The notes under the pieces are model-generated. The model was not told the DNA's origin. It saw only the letters and a program-made list of their open reading frames with translations, and ran no database searches. DNA of 51,344 bases, taken from IMG/VR virus record IMGVR_UViG_3300033155_001120, positions 1 through 51,344 of that record. The stretch is one strand, 5' to 3'. The translations under genes and the position numbers were made by a program. Source of the DNA: a virus. This document shows, one piece after another, positions 12,591-16,717 of this stretch; within the stretch, counting starts at the first letter, position 1; each line of letters starts with the position of its first letter.

Positions 12591-12968
12591 ATGATAAAAG
12601 AATGCAAAAAACACGGCTCTGTAGAGCATTATGAACGAACTGATAATAACGGGTTCCGCTGTAAGGTATGTAATACGGAGAGGGTTAAGGAACATAGGCG
12701 AAAGAAAAAACAGTGGTGCTTAGACTATCTAGGTGGGGAGTGCCAAGTTTGCGGGTACAAAAAATGTAGGGCTGCACTAACATTTCATCATAGAGACCCG
12801 AGTGAGAAAGAATTCTCGTTTAACCGGTACCAGAAAACCAGCTATAAAAAGTTGGCTATAGAATTAGAAAAGTGCGACCTCCTATGTTCTAATTGTCATA
12901 TGGAAGCGCACTGGCCGGATGAAAAAGTTTTGGAAAAATCCGCTAGGTTGGCTGGCGATACGGTTTGA
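12591..12968 (+). CDS. HNH endonuclease whose 3' end runs into tRNA-Ser
   Basis: CQVCG (C51, C54), TFHHRDP with His66 and His67, and CDLLCSNCHMEAH (Cys99, Cys102, His103, His107) define a zinc-HNH nuclease. An N-terminal CKVC (C24, C27) adds another Cys pair. The last 11 codons and the stop are made from the first 37 bases of the tRNA-Ser gene. No Shine-Dalgarno is visible, which fits a leaderless start. Confidence 0.82.
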   Translation: MIKECKKHGSVEHYERTDNNGFRCKVCNTERVKEHRRKKKQWCLDYLGGECQVCGYKKCRAALTFHHRDPSEKEFSFNRYQKTSYKKLAIELEKCDLLCSNCHMEAHWPDEKVLEKSARLAGDTV

Positions 12969-13020
12969 ACCCGTAGGTGACCATTGTGTGTTAGGGGTTC
13001 GACTCCTCATTTTTCCGCCA
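12932..13020 (+). tRNA. tRNA-Ser (TGA)
   Basis: Class II tRNA of 89 bases. Acceptor GGAAAAA/TTTTTCC, discriminator G (Ser type), anticodon stem TACGG/CCGTA with loop TTTGAAC, long variable arm, encoded CCA. Its 5' half is also the 3' end of the HNH gene. Confidence 0.88.
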
Positions 13021-13026
13021 AGTTAT

Positions 13027-13116
13027 GGTAGATTGGCCGAGTGGTTGAAAGCAGCGGGTTGCTAACTCGTACAGGCATTGTGTCCTGCGTCAGTTCGAAT
13101 CTGACATCTACCTCCA
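13027..13116 (+). tRNA. tRNA-Ser (GCT)
   Basis: Class II tRNA of 90 bases. Acceptor GGTAGAT/ATCTACC, anticodon stem GCGGG/CTCGT with loop TTGCTAA, T-arm GTCAG-TTCGAAT-CTGAC, encoded CCA. The discriminator is T and not the usual G. It is the last tRNA of unit 2. Confidence 0.88.
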
Positions 13117-13157
13117 TTTTTCAAATAGTAAGGTCTGCCCTACACTCTCCTAGTTAC

Positions 13158-13186
13158 TTGACGACACCCCCAGTTGGACGTATAAT
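13158..13186 (+). promoter_or_regulatory. Sigma70 promoter after tRNA unit 2
   Basis: TTGACG (13158-13163), a 17-base spacer and TATAAT (13181-13186). The predicted start near 13193 leaves a 34-base leader with AAGGGAT before the small ORF at 13227. Confidence 0.75.
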
Positions 13187-13226
13187 GGGCACTCCATTAA
13201 TAATATAACCAACAAGGGATATAAAA

Positions 13227-13388
13227 ATGTCAATGATCGAACTGGATACTCCTTATGGGGTTGCTAAATTTTCTTCTAAAACTCTAGCTAAGGGATTGAA
13301 GAGAGCTAAGCAAGATATTAAAGCTAAGGAACAGCCAGCCAGACGCGCCACAGATACACAACGTCTGTCGAAGACTGAGAAAGCCTAA
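13227..13388 (+). CDS. Small basic protein (53 aa)
   Basis: ATG 13227 follows an AAGGGAT site and its own promoter. The protein is Lys/Ala-rich and helical (LAKGLKRAKQDIKAKEQPAR), ending in KTEKA. Basic small helical proteins may bind nucleic acid or host polymerase, but there is no family match. Confidence 0.6.
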   Translation: MSMIELDTPYGVAKFSSKTLAKGLKRAKQDIKAKEQPARRATDTQRLSKTEKA

Positions 13389-13400
13389 CTATTAGCTTTA

Positions 13401-13429
13401 TTGACGGAGTACCTACTACTCCGTATAAT
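13401..13429 (+). promoter_or_regulatory. Promoter giving a leaderless mRNA for the PQ-loop gene
   Basis: TTGACG (13401-13406), 17-base spacer, TATAAT (13424-13429). Seven bases past the -10 falls exactly on the A of ATG 13436. No Shine-Dalgarno site precedes that ATG. Confidence 0.7.
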
Positions 13430-13435
13430 ACCTGA

Positions 13436-13714
13436 ATGATACTAGAGTCCATAGGGTGGCTTGGGGCTTTCTTTTTCGCGATATGCGGGGCACCTCAAGC
13501 CTACGAAAGTTATAAAAATAAAAACAGTGATGGCATCGCCATAATGTTTGTTATCTTATGGTTACTTGGTGAAATATTTATGCTTGCCTATGTAGCCCTC
13601 CAACCAGAACTAAGTTTACCACTAATCGCAAATTACATTGGTAATTTAGGAATTGTAGCGATTATAATTTATTACAAAATTTATCCAACTAGGGAGTTGC
13701 TGAATGCGGACTGA
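13436..13714 (+). CDS. PQ-loop / SemiSWEET-like membrane protein (92 aa)
   Basis: The 92 residues form three predicted transmembrane helices (about 3-20, 34-55 and 60-82) with Pro20-Gln21 at the end of the first, in GAPQAYESYKNKNSDGIA. This is the layout of bacterial SemiSWEET transporters, which dimerise to carry sugars. Cargo in phage-infected cells is unknown. The gene seems to be made from a leaderless mRNA. Confidence 0.78.
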   Translation: MILESIGWLGAFFFAICGAPQAYESYKNKNSDGIAIMFVILWLLGEIFMLAYVALQPELSLPLIANYIGNLGIVAIIIYYKIYPTRELLNAD

Positions 13715-13883
13715 ACAACTAAGAGCTATACTGGATATTCTTGAGGAGTCAGATCAAGAAGAAGTGAAAATGTATTACGAAAGCCCGGACAAAGAATCAA
13801 TACCTGTAGTGTGTACTATAAAAAATGGTGGAGTAATAAAGGATCAATTAATTTCTTTAGTGTTTTACGAAGAAAAGGCTTGA
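13704..13883 (+). CDS. Small acidic hypothetical protein (59 aa)
   Basis: ATG 13704 lies 11 bases inside the PQ-loop gene. The product is acidic with a helical start (MRTEQLRAILDILEESDQEE) and a beta-like end. Its stop codon overlaps the -35 of the next promoter. No family is recognised. Confidence 0.55.
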   Translation: MRTEQLRAILDILEESDQEEVKMYYESPDKESIPVVCTIKNGGVIKDQLISLVFYEEKA

Positions 13884-13907
13884 CAACCAGTTTAAAGTCA
13901 GTATAAT
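13880..13907 (+). promoter_or_regulatory. Sigma70 promoter of tRNA unit 3
   Basis: TTGACA (13880-13885), 16-base spacer and TATAAT (13902-13907), the same geometry as units 1 and 2. The first ATG downstream (13918) meets a stop after two codons, so no 28-residue leader is present here. Confidence 0.82.
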
Positions 13908-13926
13908 CCGCCCCCAGATGTCGTAA

Positions 13927-13990
13927 AGAAGGCCTCTAACTTATTTGAATACTTGTAGCTATATCTATAAGAGTTTTAGGCCTTCTATTT
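13927..13990 (+). terminator. Hairpin before tRNA unit 3, terminator-like
   Basis: AGAAGGCCT (13927-13935) pairs with AGGCCTTCT (13978-13986) around a 42-base AT-rich loop and is followed by ATTTATTT. The stem and position match the attenuator terminators of units 1 and 2, but the loop is longer and the T-run weaker. Confidence 0.5.
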
Positions 13991-13994
13991 ATTT

Positions 13995-14070
13995 GGGTCG
14001 TTAACTCAACAGGCTAGAGTAACTGGCTTTTAACCAGTAAGACGGGGTTCGAGTCCCTGACGACCTACCA
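13995..14070 (+). tRNA. tRNA-Lys (TTT)
   Basis: Acceptor GGGTCGT/ACGACCT, anticodon stem ACTGG/CCAGT with loop CTTTTAA, T-arm CGGGG-TTCGAGT-CCCTG, encoded CCA. This isoacceptor is the target of PrrC-type and PARIS-type anticodon nucleases in E. coli. Confidence 0.9.
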
Positions 14071-14075
14071 AATTT

Positions 14076-14153
14076 AGGCTTTTAGCTCATCATTGGTAGA
14101 GCAACCGCCTCTTAAGCGGAGGGTGCCGAGTTCGAGTCTCGGAAAGCCGACCA
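14076..14153 (+). tRNA. tRNA-Lys (CTT)
   Basis: Acceptor AGGCTTT/AAAGCCG has an A-G mismatch at the first pair. D-stem GCTC/GAGC, anticodon loop CTCTTAA closed by CCGC/GCGG, T-arm CCGAG-TTCGAGT-CTCGG, encoded CCA. Confidence 0.85.
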
Positions 14154-14159
14154 GTTTAT

Positions 14160-14297
14160 GGACAAGGTGCATGTACATGCATTTAGTGAGAATTAATACC
14201 TGCTAACCACAGGTCTTAGGCGGGATGGTGATACCATAAGTCCTACACTAAAATATGCTGCTAACATATGTAGGTGAGAACCCTACCTTGTCTACCA
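14160..14297 (+). ncRNA. 138-base tRNA-like structured RNA A
   Basis: GGACAAG pairs with CTTGTCT and is followed by A and CCA, like a tRNA acceptor. Inside lie a perfect TGCATGTACATGCA palindrome, a TTTAGTG/CACTAAA stem enclosing ACCTG/CAGGT and ATGGT/ACCAT hairpins, then ATATG-CTGCTAA-CATAT (like a Ser GCT anticodon arm) followed at once by GTAGG-TGAGAAC-CCTAC. There is no variable region and no TTCGA loop. It is bounded by the standard GTTTA spacers. T4 also encodes two stable non-tRNA RNAs in its tRNA cluster, of unknown function. Confidence 0.6.
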
Positions 14298-14352
14298 GTT
14301 TAACCAAGTAGTACTTTTATAAACATAGTAATTATTCTTAGGAGAATATAAT

Positions 14353-14451
14353 ATGGGCGGAATGGGCGGTGGCGGAATGGGCGGCGGCATGGGTGGTATG
14401 GGTGCTGGTGGAATGGGTGGAGGTATGGGTGGTGGAATGGGTGGTATGTAA
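14353..14451 (+). CDS. Gly-Met repeat peptide resembling the GroEL C-terminal tail (32 aa)
   Basis: An AGGAG site precedes ATG 14353. The peptide contains only Met, Gly and one Ala, arranged as GGM and GGGM units from end to end (for example MGGMGGGGMGGGMGGM). The disordered tail of GroEL is built from the same GGM repeats and affects folding within the chaperonin cavity. Codons alternate between GGC, GGT and GGA, so it is not a simple DNA microsatellite. It lies between two structured RNAs in tRNA unit 3. Confidence 0.6.
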   Translation: MGGMGGGGMGGGMGGMGAGGMGGGMGGGMGGM

Positions 14452-14478
14452 CTAGTCTCCACGACTCAGTAACAGTTT

Positions 14479-14624
14479 AGACAGGTAGTACTAAGACACC
14501 ACTAACGTGGGTCAGCGATTGTACAGGGGAGCCGAACACCAAGGCTCCTCGATCTTGGCGAATCGGTGAAGGTGTAAACCCGGCTAGTGTTATCAAGATG
14601 CAGAGTTAGCGTTCTGCTCTGTCT
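14479..14624 (+). ncRNA. 146-base structured RNA B
   Basis: AGACAG at the 5' end pairs with CTGTCT at the 3' end, after a standard CAGTTTA spacer. Inside are GGAGCC/GGCTCC, CGAT/ATCG and GCAGA/TCTGC hairpins and a GGTGTAAACCC motif recalling the GGTGAGAACCC arm of RNA A. There is no encoded CCA, no anticodon arm I can defend and no ORF of note. I treat it as a stable RNA of unknown function. Confidence 0.5.
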
Positions 14625-14636
14625 ATTATTAATTTC

Positions 14637-14713
14637 AGGCCGATAGCTTAATTGGTGAAGCACCCTACTCATAATAGGGAGAAGGAGCGGATCGTAACCG
14701 CCTCGGCCTACCA
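14637..14713 (+). tRNA. tRNA-Met or Ile2 (CAT)
   Basis: Acceptor AGGCCGA/TCGGCCT is perfect, anticodon stem CCCTA/TAGGG with loop CTCATAA, encoded CCA. The A1-T72 pair does not show the initiator mismatch, so it is an elongator Met or a lysidine-modified Ile tRNA. The T-loop is ATCGTAA, with A54 and T58 swapped relative to the usual T54-A58 pair. Confidence 0.8.
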
Positions 14714-14716
14714 GTT

Positions 14717-14866
14717 AAAATAATTCCTTAGTGGGTAGCAGTGACTTGTGAGAGGCTAGGGACAACGTGGGATATGCATAGAGTCTTCCTTGCCCCACCG
14801 GATGAACCATTTAAGAGAGATTAGTCATTTCTTGTTTGTGGGGTTATCTGTTTGGTGGAACAAAAA
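14717..14866 (+). other. Unassigned 150-base stretch within tRNA unit 3
   Basis: No ORF or tRNA is recognised. CCCCAC (about 14793-14798) can pair with GTGGGG downstream, or GTGGG upstream with CCCAC, giving alternative folds. The stretch occupies a slot between two tRNAs and is the size of RNAs A and B, so it may be another structured RNA. Confidence 0.3.
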
Positions 14867-14869
14867 TTT

Positions 14870-14945
14870 GGGGCTGTAGCTCAGTTGAGAGAGCACCGGT
14901 TTTGCACTCCGGAGGTCGTCGGTTTGATCCCGACTAGCTCCACCA
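14870..14945 (+). tRNA. tRNA-Ala (TGC)
   Basis: Acceptor GGGGCTG/TAGCTCC, D-arm GCTC/GAGC, anticodon loop TTTGCAC closed by CCGG/CCGG (the fifth pair is T-T), T-arm GTCGG-TTTGATC-CCGAC, discriminator A, encoded CCA. Confidence 0.85.
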
Positions 14946-14951
14946 AATTTA

Positions 14952-15023
14952 GGGGCTGCTATACGGGATAGACTCTGCATTTGCAATGCGGAAGGCTCGG
15001 ATCGTTACCGAGTGGCTCCACCA
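14952..15023 (+). tRNA. Second tRNA-Ala (TGC), short D-loop
   Basis: Acceptor GGGGCTG/TGGCTCC, anticodon stem CTGCA/TGCGG with loop TTTGCAA, encoded CCA, 72 bases. The D-arm CTAT-ACGGG-ATAG has a 5-base loop. The T-loop ATCGTTA again has an A54-T58 swap. Confidence 0.8.
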
Positions 15024-15031
15024 AGTTTAAT

Positions 15032-15136
15032 GGGCTGGTGGCGGAAGTTGGTAGACGCGCATGCGGTTAGCTACTGTGTGGTCAATAGCATATTTGGCCA
15101 ATATGTCTGTAGGTTCGAGTCCTACCTAGCCCACCA
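15032..15136 (+). tRNA. 105-base class II tRNA-like gene (loop reads AGC)
   Basis: Acceptor GGGCTGG/CTAGCCC, T-arm GTAGG-TTCGAGT-CCTAC and CCA are canonical, and the D-arm TGGCGGAAGTTGGTAGAC resembles Leu tRNAs. The anticodon arm TGCGG-TTAGCTA-CTGTG puts AGC (Ala) at 34-36. The variable arm is about 28 bases with a CATATT/AATATG stem. The isotype is uncertain because body and anticodon disagree. Confidence 0.65.
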
Positions 15137-15140
15137 AATA

Positions 15141-15181
15141 GCAGCAAGAGGTTCGGGTTCGTCCCACTCCCTTGTAGCTGC
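15141..15181 (+). ncRNA. 41-base hairpin C
   Basis: GCAGC pairs with GCTGC, followed inward by CAAG/CTTG and a terminal GGG-TTCGT-CCC hairpin. It lies between two tRNA-like genes. No CCA is encoded. Confidence 0.35.
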
Positions 15182-15188
15182 AAACATA

Positions 15189-15308
15189 GGTTGATGGTGA
15201 CTCGTGTAGTTGGAACCATGCAATGGACGGTTTACGCCTTGAGCGAACGTGTCCTCCGTCATTGGGGCATAATGAACACGGTAGGTGAGAACCCTGCACC
15301 GGCCTCCA
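15189..15308 (+). ncRNA. 120-base tRNA-like structured RNA D
   Basis: GGTTGAT pairs with ACCGGCC at six of seven positions (with T-G pairs), followed by T and CCA. The penultimate arm GTAGG-TGAGAAC-CCTGC is almost identical to that of RNA A. A long arm AATGGACGG/CCGTCATT encloses CGC-CTTGA-GCG. There is no clear anticodon. With RNA A it suggests a family of CCA-ended RNAs lacking a normal T-loop. Confidence 0.5.
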
Positions 15309-15313
15309 ATTTA

Positions 15314-15373
15314 TGAACAGGCAACTTCGGTCGGCATGATATCGAAGGGATGAGTCCCGCCCTTACCTGTTCA
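15314..15373 (+). ncRNA. 60-base structured RNA E
   Basis: TGAACAGG pairs perfectly with CCTGTTCA. Inside are CTTCG/CGAAG and AAGGG/CCCTT hairpins. The 3' end reads ACC-T, so CCA is incomplete. It follows the usual ATTTA spacer. It could be a minimal tRNA-like RNA. Confidence 0.45.
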
Positions 15374-15414
15374 CCTATTCCTTACCCTTTCCTAGGGTTA
15401 CTAAAAGATAACAC

Positions 15415-15443
15415 TTGACTCACAACGTAAAATACCTCATACT
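15415..15443 (+). promoter_or_regulatory. Promoter and structured 5' UTR of the downstream block
   Basis: TTGACT, 17-base spacer, CATACT. The transcript would begin near 15450 and carry nested stems CTGGGGGT/ACCCCCAG (15459-15500) around the palindrome GAGGTACCTC before the AAGGAG site of the gene at 15538. The stems could stabilise or regulate the mRNA. Confidence 0.5.
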
Positions 15444-15537
15444 GTCCTTGGCCTGAAGCTGGGGGTAGAGGTACCTCAGGTCTAATCAACCAACCCCCAG
15501 TGAATGGTAATACATAAATTCTTAAAAGGAGAAAATT

Positions 15538-15645
15538 ATGAGTGAATTAGACTGTTTTAAATGTGGTGATACTGAAGTTTGTCTTTTAGTTAGCACCCCT
15601 GCCCACAAGACCATGTGGTGGTTCCTAACGGGTCGTAGCCTGTGA
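15538..15645 (+). CDS. Small Cys-pair protein (35 aa)
   Basis: A strong AAGGAG site precedes ATG 15538. CFKCG near the N-terminus and a single further Cys suggest a small metal knuckle. The end is hydrophobic (TMWWFLTGRSL). The stop overlaps the next gene's GTG start. Confidence 0.5.
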   Translation: MSELDCFKCGDTEVCLLVSTPAHKTMWWFLTGRSL

Positions 15646-15947
15646 CAGAGGAAAGAGCACTACTAGAAGAGCTGGTGTCCCTCATGGACACCGGCATCCC
15701 CACAGACATTACGGCTATTCTTCGTTTAGCCCAACGTGCTGAGACACTTCTGCAAGGGGAGAGCACAAAAACTATTATAGAAGTAGAGGATAATTTTGTG
15801 GATAATATTTTCATCCAGTTGGAGGAGATAATGAGTCCTCAAGTTAAGTATGATGATAGCCACCTAAAAATGTGTCAGGATATTATTGAACGTAACAAAC
15901 ATGTGGCTAGAGATGTCTTTGTAAAAATAGACATGGCTATCCGATGA
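15642..15947 (+). CDS. Hypothetical helical protein (101 aa)
   Basis: GTG 15642 overlaps the preceding stop. The product is helical and acidic with heptad-like stretches (RLAQRAETLLQGESTKTIIE). No family is recognised. It overlaps the next gene as ATGA. Confidence 0.6.
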   Translation: MTEERALLEELVSLMDTGIPTDITAILRLAQRAETLLQGESTKTIIEVEDNFVDNIFIQLEEIMSPQVKYDDSHLKMCQDIIERNKHVARDVFVKIDMAIR

Positions 15948-16192
15948 ACGCTGAATGGGGAGCATCAAGATGGAATGACTCAAAGGGCATGCTTAAACTA
16001 GAAGCTGCATTACTAAAACCCGATGAGCGTAGGATAGAGTTATATAACCATGTTAAGAGATATTGTGAGGACACGGCAGACCTACCAGCCAAGGAGTGTG
16101 TTCAATATGCTAAAGAGCTAAATGAGTGGGCACTAGTAAATAAGTACCCTCAAAATGAACTTAATAAAATGAGGGTAAGTATAAGAGGATGA
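15944..16192 (+). CDS. Small hypothetical protein (82 aa)
   Basis: ATGA overlaps on both sides. A helical, charged protein with two Cys residues (RYCEDTADLPAKECVQYAKE). No function is recognised. Confidence 0.58.
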   Translation: MNAEWGASRWNDSKGMLKLEAALLKPDERRIELYNHVKRYCEDTADLPAKECVQYAKELNEWALVNKYPQNELNKMRVSIRG

Positions 16193-16539
16193 AAAGACGT
16201 GATTTTTTAAAAGCCTTAGTAGCTATACCAGCTGCTGTAGTAGTTGGCAAGGCTGCAGCTCTTGTTCCTGAACCGACACCAGAGTATACTGGTACTATAA
16301 CTTTAGGGGATATGGAGTCGGATGCAGATCATTATTGGCACCATTCAGATCATATGTTGGATGCCCTCAGGCATAATGGTCGGTATACAGGGAAATACAA
16401 ATTAGCAACTGTCAGTGGTAATGTTAATTCTAAAGGTATCCCCACCATAAATATGTATAATAGTACGGGGAAGCTTACTATACGTAAATTCAAGGATGGG
16501 TTAAAAGTAATAAACGGAGACTCTTTATTATGCTTATAA
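16189..16539 (+). CDS. Exported protein with twin-arginine (Tat) signal peptide (116 aa)
   Basis: The N-terminus MKRRDFLKALVAIPAAVVVG is a textbook Tat signal: R3-R4-x-F-L-K, a moderately hydrophobic h-region and an AAA cleavage site near residue 24. Folded proteins use this route to the periplasm. The mature part contains an Asp/His-rich stretch (DADHYWHHSDHM) that could bind metal, then beta-rich sequence. No enzyme family is recognised. Confidence 0.7.
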   Translation: MKRRDFLKALVAIPAAVVVGKAAALVPEPTPEYTGTITLGDMESDADHYWHHSDHMLDALRHNGRYTGKYKLATVSGNVNSKGIPTINMYNSTGKLTIRKFKDGLKVINGDSLLCL

Positions 16540-16613
16540 AATTTGCTATACTGGTAATCTTAACAGTAGTGTTTGTGTCATGTGGTGAGCCTAGACCTCC
16601 CTCGTGGCCTTGA
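16530..16613 (+). CDS. Micro-lipoprotein (27 aa)
   Basis: It overlaps the Tat gene by 10 bases. Residues 1-17 are a hydrophobic signal ending in a lipobox-like VFVSC with Cys18, followed by nine Pro-rich residues (GEPRPPSWP). A tiny lipoprotein of this form recalls outer-membrane spanin subunits, but no partner spanin is seen nearby, so that is only a possibility. Confidence 0.5.
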   Translation: MLIKFAILVILTVVFVSCGEPRPPSWP

Positions 16614-16633
16614 TAGCACAGAGGGCTAAGATT

Positions 16634-16717
16634 ATGGATAAAGAAACGCTTAAGAAAGTGTGGGTTGTAGTATTATGGATAATTTTTATATCTTACTTAC
16701 TTACTAGGAGTGGTTAA
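16634..16717 (+). CDS. Single-span membrane micropeptide (27 aa)
   Basis: Charged start (MDKETLKK), then one hydrophobic helix (VWVVVLWIIFISYLL) and TRSG. Its stop overlaps the next ATG as TAATG. It follows the micro-lipoprotein by 20 bases, so the two may form a membrane pair. Confidence 0.5.
   Translation: MDKETLKKVWVVVLWIIFISYLLTRSG

Noticed and set aside
10515-15136. tRNA genes as prophage attachment sites
   Set aside because: There is no integrase, excisionase or direct repeat pair in the window, and the tRNAs are clearly phage operon genes.
15012-15194. Plus-strand ORF of 60 codons
   Set aside because: It runs through tRNA-Ala and the class II tRNA-like gene, so it is a product of tRNA sequence with no RBS.
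10588-15313. Regularly spaced short repeats that could suggest a CRISPR array
   Set aside because: The repeats are 5-7-base AT-rich spacers between tRNA genes, not 25-40-base repeats with unique spacers, and no cas genes are present.
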